Below are positions 35,078 through 45,282 of a DNA stretch of 64,000 nt, piece after piece. The DNA is from Clavibacter michiganensis subsp. insidiosus (GTDB lineage: Bacteria > Actinomycetota > Actinomycetes > Actinomycetales > Microbacteriaceae). The notes under the pieces are model-generated. The model was given only the letters and a program-made list of their open reading frames with translations. It searched no databases and was not told where the DNA came from. The DNA lies in assembly GCF_002240565.1 (NCBI RefSeq), contig NZ_MZMO01000001.1, positions 1,302,001-1,366,000 on the forward strand, read 5' to 3'. The translations under genes were made by a program, and so were the position numbers. How positions within the stretch are numbered: the stretch's first letter is position 1; each line of letters opens with the position of its first letter.

Positions 35078-37588
35078 TCAGTCCTCGCGCACGACCTCGT
35101 CGGGCGACTTGTCGTGCCGCCACCCGCGCCACGACGCCTGGCGGAGGCGGCCCGTGGAGGTCCACTCGGCGAACTCGACCTCGCCGACGAGACGCGGGGT
35201 GATCCAGTGCGCGTCGCGGGCGTCGGCGGCGGGCACGTCGGCGAAGGGGCTCGTCTTCCGCGCGAGCGGGCGGAAGCGGCGGAGGGCGTCGGCGAGGTCG
35301 CGCTCGGTGAGGCCCGTGCCGACGCGGCCCGCGTACATGAGGCCGTCGGGGCCGGGGACGCCGACGAGCAGCGAGCCGATGCCGGAGGACCGGCTGCCGG
35401 GTCCGGGGCGCCAGCCGCCGACCACCACCTCCTGCGCGCGGTGGTGCTTGATCTTGAGCCAGGCGCTCGACCGGCGGCCCGACTCGTAGGGCGCGTCGAC
35501 GCGCTTGGCGACGACGCCCTCGAGGCCGAGCTCGCGGCTCGTGGCGAGCGCTCCGTCGAGGTCGCCGTCGAACGCGGGCGGCACCTGGATCCGGCCGCGG
35601 CCCGGCGCCCGGACCGCGTCGAGGAGGGCGGCACGGCGCTCCCGGTACGGCTCGTCAACGAGCACGCGGTCGCCGATCGCGAGCGCGTCGAAGAGCATGA
35701 GGTGCACGGGCGCGGCCTTCCGGGCACGCGCGATCTCCTTCTCGCCCGTGAGGCCGAGGCGCGTCTGCAGGAGGCCGAAGTCGGGGCGGCCGCCGTCGCC
35801 CAGCACCACGATCTCGCCGTCGAGCACCGCGGCGTCGACGGCGAGCTGGTCGGGCAGCTCGGCGAGCTCGGGGAAGGCGGCCGTGAGGTCGACGCCGTTG
35901 CGGCTCGTGATGGTCGCCCGGCCGTCCGCGACGACGGTGATCGCACGGTAGCCGTCCCACTTCATCTCGACGGCCCACTCCTCGTCGGGGTCGAGGCCGG
36001 CGCCGGTGGCGGCGGTGGCGAGCATGGGCGCGGGGGCGGATGCGGCGCCGCCCTTCCGCCGCGCGCCGACGCGCGTGCGGCCGCCCGCCTTCGCGAGCGC
36101 TGCGGGGCGCGCAGGCTTCGGGTGGTGCGCGGCGGGCGCGTCCGCGGGCTCCATCAGGTGGATCAGCCAGTTCGCGTCGGCCTTCCCGTGCCCGCCCGTG
36201 TGGATGAGCGCGTACCGTCGCGGCCCGTCGATGCCGGTGCCGTCGCCCCGCCCGTGCAGCGTGGCGATGACCTCCTTGCCATCGCGCCACTTCTCCAGCT
36301 CGAAGGTGCCCGCGTCCCAGATGGTGACCTCGCCGCCGCCGTACTCGCCCGCGGGGATCGTGCCCTCGAAGGACCCGTACTCCAGCGGGTGGTCCTCGGT
36401 CTGCACCGCGAGGTGGTTCGTGCCGTGCTCGGTGGGCACGCCCTTGGGGAGGGCCCAGCTCACGAGCACGCCGTCGTGCTCGAGCCGGAAGTCCCAGTGC
36501 AGCGCGCGGGCGTGGTGCTCCTGGATCACGAAGGAGCGGCCATCGCTGGGCGCGGGCGCGTCGGCGGGCACGGGCTCGCTCGTCTTCGCGGCGTCGCGCT
36601 TCGACCGGTAGGTCGCGAGCCGGTCGTCGGCGGCGTCGGACGGCTCCCTCCGCGCGAAGCCCGCGAGCCGCTCGCGCGTCGGCTCCAGGCTCTCGCGGTG
36701 GCCCGCCTCGACGGGGGCGAGCGGATCCTCGCGCTTCCGCATCCGCGCGACCACCTCGTCCAGCTCCAGGTGCCGGAGCGTCGGCGACGCGAGCTCGCGC
36801 CAGGTGCGCGGCACGGCGACCGTCGGCCGGGAGCGCCCGCGCAGCGAGTACGGCGCCACCGTCGTCTTGTTGGGGTTGTTCTGGCTCCAGTCGACGAGCA
36901 CCTTGCCCTGCCGCAGCGCCTTCCTCATGTCGCTCACGACGAGGTCGGGATGGTCGGCCTCGAGCGCGCGCGCCAGCTCGTGCGCGACCTCGGAGATCGC
37001 GTCCGCGTCGTGGCTGCCGTCGAGGGCGGCGTACAGGTGGATGCCCTTGGACCCGCTCGTCACCGGGTACGGCTCGAGGCCCATGTCGCGGAGGATCGCG
37101 CGGGCCGCCGTCGCGACCTCGACGCACTCGGGGAGGCCGGCGCCCGGGCCCGGGTCGAGGTCGAGCACGAGCCGGTCGGGCCGCCGCTCGTCGCCCGTGC
37201 GGCCGAACCGCCACTGCGGCACGTGCAGCTCGAGCGCCGCGATCTGCCCGAGCCAGGTGAGCGTCGCGACGTCGCCGACGAGCGGGTAGTCGTTCGCGTG
37301 GTCGCGGTGCTGGATCGCCCGCCGCTGCACCCAGTCGGGCGTGTGCGCGTCGAGGTCCTTCTGGAAGAACATCTTCCCCGGCGCCTCGTCGGTGCCGACG
37401 CCGTCGACCCAGCGCTTGCGGGTCACGGGCCGGTCGCGGAGGTGCGGGAGCATGTGCGGCGCGACGGCGGCGTAGTACGCGATGACGTCGCCCTTGGTCG
37501 TTCCGGTGGCCGGGTACAGCACCTTGTCGAGGTTCGTGAGCGTGATCCGCCGCCCCTCGACCTCCACCTGCTGCTTCGCGCCCGCCAT
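35078..37588 (-). CDS. ligD: ATP-dependent DNA ligase D (polymerase-phosphoesterase-ligase)
   Basis: The 836-residue enzyme of non-homologous end joining has three domains. An N-terminal polymerase domain (~1-300) shows LDLDPG with catalytic Asp residues. A 3'-phosphoesterase domain (~340-510) follows, with HHARALHWDFRLEH and WALPKGVP. The C-terminal ligase domain (~540-836) carries the adenylation Lys in EMKWDGYRAI and VDAAVLDGEIV. It is divergent from ku with only 36 bases between. Complete and intact. Confidence 0.95.
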   Translation of the reverse strand: MAGAKQQVEVEGRRITLTNLDKVLYPATGTTKGDVIAYYAAVAPHMLPHLRDRPVTRKRWVDGVGTDEAPGKMFFQKDLDAHTPDWVQRRAIQHRDHANDYPLVGDVATLTWLGQIAALELHVPQWRFGRTGDERRPDRLVLDLDPGPGAGLPECVEVATAARAILRDMGLEPYPVTSGSKGIHLYAALDGSHDADAISEVAHELARALEADHPDLVVSDMRKALRQGKVLVDWSQNNPNKTTVAPYSLRGRSRPTVAVPRTWRELASPTLRHLELDEVVARMRKREDPLAPVEAGHRESLEPTRERLAGFARREPSDAADDRLATYRSKRDAAKTSEPVPADAPAPSDGRSFVIQEHHARALHWDFRLEHDGVLVSWALPKGVPTEHGTNHLAVQTEDHPLEYGSFEGTIPAGEYGGGEVTIWDAGTFELEKWRDGKEVIATLHGRGDGTGIDGPRRYALIHTGGHGKADANWLIHLMEPADAPAAHHPKPARPAALAKAGGRTRVGARRKGGAASAPAPMLATAATGAGLDPDEEWAVEMKWDGYRAITVVADGRATITSRNGVDLTAAFPELAELPDQLAVDAAVLDGEIVVLGDGGRPDFGLLQTRLGLTGEKEIARARKAAPVHLMLFDALAIGDRVLVDEPYRERRAALLDAVRAPGRGRIQVPPAFDGDLDGALATSRELGLEGVVAKRVDAPYESGRRSSAWLKIKHHRAQEVVVGGWRPGPGSRSSGIGSLLVGVPGPDGLMYAGRVGTGLTERDLADALRRFRPLARKTSPFADVPAADARDAHWITPRLVGEVEFAEWTSTGRLRQASWRGWRHDKSPDEVVRED

Positions 37589-37624
37589 CGCTCCAGCATG
37601 GCCCCGCGGGTGTTCACTCGACCC

Positions 37625-38620
37625 ATGAGAGCCATCTGGAAGGGCGCCGTCACCTTCGGCCTCGTCAACGTGCCCGTGAAGGTCTACAGCGCGACGCAGG
37701 ACCACGACGTGCCGCTGCACCAGGTGCACGACGCCGACGGCGGGCGGATCCGCTACCAGCGCCGTTGCGAGGTGTGCGGCAAGGTCGTCGACTACGCCCA
37801 CATCGATAAGGCGTTCGACGACGGGGACCGCACCGTCGTGATCACCGAGGAGGACCTCTCCGCGCTGCCGGAGGAGAAGAGCCGCGAGATCGACGTCGTG
37901 GAGTTCGTGCCGAGCGACCAGGTCGATCCCGTGATGCTCGACCGCAGCTACTTCCTCGAGCCCGACTCCTCGAGCCCCAAGTCGTACGCGCTGCTGCGCC
38001 GCACGCTGCAGGAGACGGACCGCACGGCGATCGTGCACGTCACGCTCCGCCAGCGCACCCGGCTCGCGGCGCTCCGCGTGCGCGGCGACGTGCTCATGTT
38101 GCAGACGCTGCTCTGGGACGACGAGGTGCGCGAGGCCGACTTCCCGTCGCTCGACGCGGCACCCAAGGTCTCGCCGCGGGAGCTGAAGATGTCGGCGCAG
38201 CTCGTGGAGGGGTTCGCGGAGGACTTCGACCCGTCGAAGTTCAGCGACGAGTACCAGGAGCAGCTGAAGACCCTCATCGACGCGAAGCTCGCGCAGGGCG
38301 ACTCGCTCGACACCGACGCGACGTTCGGCGAGGGGGACGCGGACGACGACGAGGGCGAGGGCGGCGAGGTCCTCGACCTCATGGACGCGCTGAAGCGGAG
38401 CATCGAGCGGAGCCGGGGCGGGGGATCCGCGGCGAAGAAGGCGGCGGCGCGGAAGAAGGCACCCGCGGGGAAGACGGCGGCGACGGGGAAGACGAAGGCA
38501 TCCGGCGGCAGCGCGGACCAGGCGGCCGAGAAGTCGGTCCCGGAGAAGAAGTCCGCCAAGAAGCCAGCGGCGAAGAAGTCCGAGCCGAAGGGATCCGCCG
38601 CCGAGCGGAAGAGCGCGTAG
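37625..38620 (+). CDS. ku: Ku DNA end-binding protein
   Basis: The 331-residue protein is a bacterial Ku: MRAIWKGAVTFGLVNVPVKVYSAT, RCEVCGKVVDYAHIDKAF and KSYALLRRTL. It has a long C-terminal tail rich in Ala/Lys (about 270-331, repeated AKKAAARKK-like). It binds DNA ends and recruits LigD for end joining. It is divergent from ligD. The lysine tail fits the extended DNA-binding C-termini of actinobacterial Ku. Confidence 0.95.
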   Translation: MRAIWKGAVTFGLVNVPVKVYSATQDHDVPLHQVHDADGGRIRYQRRCEVCGKVVDYAHIDKAFDDGDRTVVITEEDLSALPEEKSREIDVVEFVPSDQVDPVMLDRSYFLEPDSSSPKSYALLRRTLQETDRTAIVHVTLRQRTRLAALRVRGDVLMLQTLLWDDEVREADFPSLDAAPKVSPRELKMSAQLVEGFAEDFDPSKFSDEYQEQLKTLIDAKLAQGDSLDTDATFGEGDADDDEGEGGEVLDLMDALKRSIERSRGGGSAAKKAAARKKAPAGKTAATGKTKASGGSADQAAEKSVPEKKSAKKPAAKKSEPKGSAAERKSA

Positions 38621-38730
38621 CCGTAGCACGCGGCGGGCGTCCGCGCGATCCGGAGCCGACCGGGCCCGGACGCGCCTACGCTCGAGGTGATCGCGGTCCC
38701 ATCCGCGGAGACGACGCCACGAGGAGCCCC

Positions 38731-38934
38731 ATGACCGACGCGAAGAGCGCATCCCGCACGATCCTCATCATCGTCCTGGGTGCGCTGGTCGCATCGCTCG
38801 GCGCGCTCGCCGCGGGTCTGGCGGCGCAGGGAGCATCGCTCATCGCGATCGGGAGCATCATCGCGATGGCCCTCGTGCTCCTCGTCGTCGTCGGCGGGCT
38901 GGGGGCGTCGGGCCGGCGCCGGCGCACGCGCTGA
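38731..38934 (+). CDS. Small two-TM membrane protein
   Basis: A 67-residue protein with two hydrophobic segments (ILIIVLGALVASLGALAAGL and SLIAIGSIIAMALVLLVVVGG) and a basic C-terminus RRRRTR. Clear GAGGAG ribosome site. Function unknown; not conserved enough here to name. Confidence 0.6.
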   Translation: MTDAKSASRTILIIVLGALVASLGALAAGLAAQGASLIAIGSIIAMALVLLVVVGGLGASGRRRRTR

Positions 38935-38947
38935 CGGATCGGGCGGA

Positions 38948-39895
38948 TCAGCCGGCCGCCGGCATGCCGTCGGTCATGACGCGCCAGAGGTGCAGGGTCG
39001 CGTAGGAGCGCCACGGCGACCACGCGGCGGCGCGGGCGTCGAGGGCGCGCGCCTCGTCCGGCAGGCCCAGGGCGGCGGCCCCGCGGCGGACGATGAGGTC
39101 GCCGGAGAGCAGGATGTCCGGCTCGCCGAGCGCGCGCATCGCGACGTAGTCGGCCGTCCACGGTCCGACACCGTGGAACGCGACGAGCGCGGCCCGGAGC
39201 TCCGCGCGCGGCATGCCGCGCTCGATCACGAGCTCGCCGCTCTCGAGCGCCTCGGCGATGCGGATCAGCGTGGCCGTGCGCCGGGCGGGCCCGCGGAGGA
39301 GCTCGGCGCCGTCGCGGGCGATGCGGGTGGCGGTCGGCGGCAGGCGGGTCACGGATCCGTGCGCGACGGACGCGGGCAGGTCCTCGCCGAGGTCCGCGGT
39401 CATGCGGCCGTGGGTGGCGCGGGCGCTGGCGACGGAGATCTGCTGGCCGACGACGGTGCGGAAGAGCGTGGAGCACGGATCCAGCGTGCCGGGGATCCGC
39501 AGGCCGGGGGTCGCGCGCACGGCGGCGGCCAGCGCGGGGTCGCGGGCGAGGTCGGCGTCGATGCGGGCGGCGTCCACGTCGAGGCCGAGCAGGCGGCGCG
39601 TGCCGGCGAGGAGCTCGGCGGCGTCGGCGGCGTGCTCGACGCGGGTGGTGACCTCGACGCGCGTGACGGCGTCGGCGCTCAGGGCGGTGGCGTCGTCCGC
39701 GTCGAGCAGCCGCACGGTCACCGTCCCCGCGCCGTGCGCGAGCCGCGCTGACTGCGTGAAGGACGTGTCGTCGCCCTCCTCAGCGCCCGTGACCGCGTGC
39801 CAGGAGAGGAAGCGGATCACGCCGCCGCCGTCGAAGGGACCGCGGACCTCGAGCACCGTGCGGTCGACGTGCGCGGCGGCGCCGGGGGAGTCCAT
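38948..39895 (-). CDS. DNA-3-methyladenine glycosylase II (AlkA-like)
   Basis: The 315-residue protein ends in a helix-hairpin-helix glycosylase domain: FRTVVGQQISVASARA, FHGVGPWTADYVAMR with the catalytic Asp, and ILLSGDLIVRRG. It removes alkylated bases from DNA, starting base excision repair. It is divergent from the FAD oxidase gene. The longer in-frame start (near 40051) is rich in Ser/Ala/Arg and overlaps that gene; the MDSPGAAAH start is preferred. Confidence 0.88.
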   Translation of the reverse strand: MDSPGAAAHVDRTVLEVRGPFDGGGVIRFLSWHAVTGAEEGDDTSFTQSARLAHGAGTVTVRLLDADDATALSADAVTRVEVTTRVEHAADAAELLAGTRRLLGLDVDAARIDADLARDPALAAAVRATPGLRIPGTLDPCSTLFRTVVGQQISVASARATHGRMTADLGEDLPASVAHGSVTRLPPTATRIARDGAELLRGPARRTATLIRIAEALESGELVIERGMPRAELRAALVAFHGVGPWTADYVAMRALGEPDILLSGDLIVRRGAAALGLPDEARALDARAAAWSPWRSYATLHLWRVMTDGMPAAG

Positions 39896-39953
39896 GCGCC
39901 CAGCCTGCCCGACGCCCCCGACCGCGGCCGGCGCGCGACCTAGGGTGGATCGC

Positions 39954-41378
<1,425 letters not shown>

Positions 41379-41482
41379 CCGGCCCGCGTCGCGCCCCGCG
41401 TGTCCGCGTGCGACGCCGCCCCGGACGGCCGCCGACCCCGCCAGTAGGCTGGCGAGGCCGATCCGCCGAAGAGAGGGCCGTC

Positions 41483-42688
41483 GTGACCGACCCGTCCGTC
41501 CCCGTGACCGTCCACCGTCCCTCACCGGCCTCCCCGCCGCCGTCCATGGAGCTGCCGACGGCGCACGCGCCCTCGCGCATCACCGCGTCGGCCGTGCTCG
41601 GCGTCGTGGGCGTCGCCGTCCTGCTGCTCGTCGGACTCGTCGTCGCCGCGTACCTCGTGCTCAGCCTCGGGATCCAGGCCGTCGCGATCTGCGCCCTCCT
41701 CGCCCTCATCCCGCTCGCCGGCGTGCTCCTCGCCATCCGCTGGGTCGACCGCTGGGAGCCCGAGCCTCGGCTGGCCCTGCTGTTCGCGCTGCTGTGGGGC
41801 GCCGCCGCGTCCGTGGCGATCGCGCTCCTGTTCGACCTCGTCGCGCAGTACGCGCGCCTCGCGATCGGCGTGCCCACGCGCTACACGGAGTTCCTGCAGC
41901 TCGCCGTCCAGGCGCCCGTCGTCGAGGAGAGCGCGAAGGCGATCGGACTGCTCCTCATCTTCTGGGTCGCGCGCCGACACTTCGACGGGCCGGTGGACGG
42001 CGTCGTCTACGGCGCGACCATCGCGGCCGGCTTCGCCTTCACGGAGAACATCGTCTACTTCGGCGGCCCGCTCGTCTCCGGCACGACCGGCACGCTCGTC
42101 GGCACCTTCGTGCTGCGCGGCCTGTTCTCGCCCTTCGCGCACGTGACCTTCACCATGATCACCGGCATCGCCATCGGCTACGGCGCCCGCCGCGGGCCGG
42201 GCGCCGCGCTCGGGTTCGGCGCGATCGGGCTCGTCGGCGCCATCGTGCTGCACGCCCTCTGGAACACGGGCGTCACGATCACGGGCGACTTCCTCTCCTT
42301 CTACGTGCTGCTGCAGGTGCCGATCTTCGCGTTCCTCGTGACCGTCGTGATCCTCCTGCGCCGCTACGAGATCCACCTCACGCGCCGCCGCCTCCGCGAG
42401 TACGCGGCCGTCGGCTGGTTCATGCCCGCCGAGGTCGAGATGCTGAGCACGTGGCAGGGGCGCCGTCGCGCACGGCTCTGGGCGCGCACGCGCGGCGGCG
42501 ACGCGGGACGCGCGATGGGCCTGTTCACGCGGGACGCGACGCGGCTCGCGTTCGCGCGCCAGCGCATGCTCTCGGAGCGGCCCGCGGCGTCCGGCCGGTC
42601 GGAGGCCGGGCACCTCGACGACGAGCGGCGCCTGCTGCGCGCCGTGACCGAGCACCGCGAGGCGCTCCTGCGCGGCGGTCGACGCTAG
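41483..42688 (+). CDS. PrsW-family intramembrane protease
   Basis: The 401-residue protein has about eight membrane segments in residues 35-300. It has the PrsW catalytic motifs EESAKAIGL (EExxK-type), AFTENIVYF and two His positions in SPFAHVTFTM and LHALWNTGV. Such proteases cleave anti-sigma factors within the membrane and so switch on stress regulons; the local target is unknown. A ~100-residue basic C-terminal tail is cytosolic. GAGAGGG precedes the GTG. Confidence 0.9.
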   Translation: MTDPSVPVTVHRPSPASPPPSMELPTAHAPSRITASAVLGVVGVAVLLLVGLVVAAYLVLSLGIQAVAICALLALIPLAGVLLAIRWVDRWEPEPRLALLFALLWGAAASVAIALLFDLVAQYARLAIGVPTRYTEFLQLAVQAPVVEESAKAIGLLLIFWVARRHFDGPVDGVVYGATIAAGFAFTENIVYFGGPLVSGTTGTLVGTFVLRGLFSPFAHVTFTMITGIAIGYGARRGPGAALGFGAIGLVGAIVLHALWNTGVTITGDFLSFYVLLQVPIFAFLVTVVILLRRYEIHLTRRRLREYAAVGWFMPAEVEMLSTWQGRRRARLWARTRGGDAGRAMGLFTRDATRLAFARQRMLSERPAASGRSEAGHLDDERRLLRAVTEHREALLRGGRR

Positions 42689-42775
42689 CCGCCGGGCGTC
42701 GCGGCCGACGCCCGCACCCGTCCGGTGTCGCCGGTCGCGAGTAGCGTCGGACGCACCACACGAGGAGGCACCACC

Positions 42776-43054
42776 ATGAGCGATGCGAACCAGGACACCA
42801 CCGGCGGCGACGAGAAGGAGATGCTCGGCTCCTCCACCCCCACGCCGCCGCAGAGCGCCGAGAAGGACCCGAGCACGTGGGTCACGGGCGACGAGCCGAT
42901 GACGGGCGCGCAGCGCAGCTACCTCGACTCGCTCGCCACGCAGGCCGGCGAGGAGATCCCCGCCGACCTCAACAAGGCCGAGGCGAGCGAGCAGATCGAG
43001 CGCCTGCAGGAGAAGAAGGACACGGCGTCGCCGCAGTCGGACGACGCGAGCTGA
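42776..43054 (+). CDS. DUF3072 protein
   Basis: The 92-residue acidic protein contains MTGAQRSYLDSLATQAGEEI and ADLNKAEASEQIERLQ, the DUF3072 core. A GAGGAGG ribosome site precedes the ATG. The family is short, actinobacterial and of unknown function. Confidence 0.82.
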   Translation: MSDANQDTTGGDEKEMLGSSTPTPPQSAEKDPSTWVTGDEPMTGAQRSYLDSLATQAGEEIPADLNKAEASEQIERLQEKKDTASPQSDDAS

Positions 43055-43155
43055 TCGCCGCATGACGGAGACGGACGGGCGCCGCACGGGCGCCCGTCCG
43101 TCGTCGCGTGACGCGGGGGCGCACGCAGGGGGAGGCATCGCATGAGGGAGGACGC

Positions 43156-43773
43156 ATGACCACGCTGGTCGGTTACGTCCGCGTCGCGCGCTCCGAGGAG
43201 GCGTACCAGGACCAGGTCGACGCCCTCGATGCGGCCGGCTGCGAGCGCATCTTCGTCGACGTCGCCGGCGGTCGCCGGGCCCCGCGCCCCGGCCTGCAGG
43301 ACGCGCTCGACTACCTCCGCGAGAACGACGAGCTGCTCGTCGTGAGCCTCGACCGGCTGGGGCCGGGCACGGCCGACGTCGTCCGGATCCTCAACGGGCT
43401 CGAAGCGCGCGGCATCGCCTTCCGCGCCATCCGCGACGGGCTGGAGGCCGGCACCGCCGCCGGCCGCGGGCTGTTCGCGGCCACCCTCGCGCTCGCGACC
43501 GTGGAGGCGACGACGGAGGCGGAGAAGCACCGCCGCCGGTCGGCCGCGCCGGCCGAGAGCTCCGCTCCCGAGGCCCCGGCGACGCCGGCCGCGCCCGCCC
43601 TCCCGTCGCTGCCCAAGGGCATCACGCGGCGGAAGCTGCAGATCGCGGTCGAGGAGCGCTCGAAGGGCCGCGACACCGCGGAGATCGCGCGCGTCCTCGA
43701 CGTGAGCGAGCGCGTCGTCACGCGCGCGCTGGCGTGGGCCGAGTCCGGCCGCCAGGGCGGGCTGCGACCCTGA
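43156..43773 (+). CDS. Degenerate serine-resolvase-like protein with C-terminal HTH
   Basis: The 205-residue protein opens VGYVRVARSEEAYQDQ, aligned with the resolvase motif YxRVSTxxQ. The catalytic Ser is Ala11 here. Arg and downstream motifs (DRLGPGTADVVRILNGLEARGI, FRAIRDGLE) remain, and a C-terminal helix-turn-helix (DTAEIARVLDVSERVVTRAL) is present. A Pro/Ala-rich linker joins the two. It is probably catalytically dead and may work as a DNA-binding regulator, or be a decaying mobile-element relic. No inverted repeats or tnpA flank it. Confidence 0.78.
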   Translation: MTTLVGYVRVARSEEAYQDQVDALDAAGCERIFVDVAGGRRAPRPGLQDALDYLRENDELLVVSLDRLGPGTADVVRILNGLEARGIAFRAIRDGLEAGTAAGRGLFAATLALATVEATTEAEKHRRRSAAPAESSAPEAPATPAAPALPSLPKGITRRKLQIAVEERSKGRDTAEIARVLDVSERVVTRALAWAESGRQGGLRP

Positions 43774-43799
43774 GCCCAACCCCCAGCAGCGACGCCTGG

Positions 43800-44270
43800 T
43801 TACCAGCTCTTGATGACGTAGGGGTCGTCACTCGGAGCGATGCTCGATCCTGACTGATGGTCTGTCACCACGCACGCCCTGGTGTAGGTCGTTGCGCTCC
43901 AGGAGAAGGCCTTGCCTGCTGAACCCAGCTCCGCATATTGCGCTGTGAGGCCGTCCGGGACGACATAGGCGACGGTGGCCCCCTCAGTGATGGTCTTCAT
44001 GACTCCGAGCGTCACGCCTGCGGTCACGCTGGCGGACGCGACGACCGCATCAGCTGTGACGGTTCCGGAAGTCGAGACATCGGCACCAGTACTCGACGTC
44101 TGGCCCGCCGATATGGTGATCGTCGCTCCACCATCTCCGTACGCCCGAAGATTCCCCGGGACGTAGACGTCAGACACATTCGTCACGGCTATGTCGGGGC
44201 CGTCACCGGAGCATTCCGAGTCGATGCCGTAATTAGCTGCTTGGGCTGCTGTTCCGCTGAGAAGCAGCAT
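43800..44270 (-). CDS. Exported protein of unknown function, start uncertain
   Basis: From the ATG at 44270 the protein (156 residues) has only a stub signal sequence MLLLSGTAAQA, cleaved before ANYG. In frame upstream is a far better n-region/h-region (SKRTTIGIAATAGIACCA), which has no start codon before the stop at 44331. The mature part is Ser/Thr/Ala-rich with four Cys and no known domain. It begins 60 bases after the lipoprotein stop. The local G+C is lower than in flanking genes. A lost or rare start codon is likely. Confidence 0.55.
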   Translation of the reverse strand: MLLLSGTAAQAANYGIDSECSGDGPDIAVTNVSDVYVPGNLRAYGDGGATITISAGQTSSTGADVSTSGTVTADAVVASASVTAGVTLGVMKTITEGATVAYVVPDGLTAQYAELGSAGKAFSWSATTYTRACVVTDHQSGSSIAPSDDPYVIKSW

Positions 44271-44330
44271 GGCGCAGCAGGCGATGCCGGCAGTCGCGGC
44301 GATGCCGATAGTTGTCCTTTTCGATGTGTC

Positions 44331-44894
44331 TCACTCCGTCGTATAGAAGGTGGATGCCCAGAAATCGCCGTCTGCAGGAAAGTCGGCCGCGAGGGTCGTC
44401 TGCCCCTGGCGGTCATCCAGCGGGACGGCGAACACCGCTGCCTCATCCACGCCACAACTGGTTCCCACAGTGTTCGGATGTTCTTGCTGAATCGTGATGC
44501 GGAATTCGTCGGAGCCGGAGCATCTCGCTGTGACGATGATCTGCTTCGTGGCCGGGTCGGTGGAGGCCGGCACTGTCACGGTGATGTCGCCCGCGTCAGC
44601 ACGGACACTCGCCGCGCCATTTTGACCCGGTTCGATCAGTATCGCTCCGCCGTCACGGCGCGAGAAGTCTCCCGCCGCTTCCCGCATCTCGTATGCCCTA
44701 TTCACGGCTGCGTGCAGGGCTGCAAATTTGGCCGCATCCTCTGGCGAGGCGGTCGCGGCGTTCGCTTCCGTCTTCTGATCCGAGTCGCGATGCGTCGCAC
44801 TGCTCGAGCATCCGGCGGTGAGCGGGGCGGAGAGGACGAGAACGGCAACCACCGCGACGCGACGCGGCGTCCGTGCGGTGTCGGGAGGATGCAT
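44331..44894 (-). CDS. Lipoprotein of unknown function
   Basis: The 187-residue protein has a Sec-type signal (VAVVAVLVLSAPLTAGC) with lipobox LTAGC, so it should be membrane-anchored outside the cell. The mature part has no known domain (IIVTARCSGSDEFRITI, VGTSCGVDEAAVFAV; two Cys that may pair). It precedes the exported protein on the same strand. Local G+C is lower than in neighbours, suggesting transfer. Confidence 0.6.
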   Translation of the reverse strand: MHPPDTARTPRRVAVVAVLVLSAPLTAGCSSSATHRDSDQKTEANAATASPEDAAKFAALHAAVNRAYEMREAAGDFSRRDGGAILIEPGQNGAASVRADAGDITVTVPASTDPATKQIIVTARCSGSDEFRITIQQEHPNTVGTSCGVDEAAVFAVPLDDRQGQTTLAADFPADGDFWASTFYTTE

Positions 44895-45072
44895 GGGCTT
44901 GTCGGCTCCAGACAGTCGCTGATCGGGTCTTCGACGACCTAGAGCGTAGGGTCGCCTGCTGTGGCCCGGGGCCTCGTCCGCAGGCGGCGCCTGTGTCCGC
45001 CCTCAGGACGCGTGTCGCGGAATCGGCGCGGGCGGCTGACGGCTCGGATGACCGCCCGCGCACCGCCGCCTC

Positions 45073-45282
45073 CTACTTCTTCTTCGTCAGCGCGGATCCC
45101 TTGTGGGCCGCGGTCTTGCCGGACTTGTCGCTCTCCACGATGTACGCGGGCTCGTCGCTCGACGCGGTGAAGTGCTGCCCGTCGTGCTGGAAGTCCTTCG
45201 TCTTCTCCTCGACGACCTTCCCGTGGGTCTCGCCCTGGGGCGTGTTCCAGGTGACGTGGTCGCCCTTCTTGAGCTCCGCCAT
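45073..45282 (-). CDS. DUF2945 (Tudor-like) protein
   Basis: The 69-residue protein KKGDHVTWNTPQGETHGKVV...AYIVESDKSGKTAAHKGSAL is a DUF2945/hypervirulence-associated Tudor-like domain. The ATG overlaps the preceding SDR stop (TGATG), so both are made from one message. Function unproven; small soluble stress-associated protein. Confidence 0.88.
   Translation of the reverse strand: MAELKKGDHVTWNTPQGETHGKVVEEKTKDFQHDGQHFTASSDEPAYIVESDKSGKTAAHKGSALTKKK

Noticed and set aside
35114..38620. 1168-codon plus-strand open frame
   Set aside because: Only the last third (ku) is real; the remainder is antisense to ligD and lacks any family motif.
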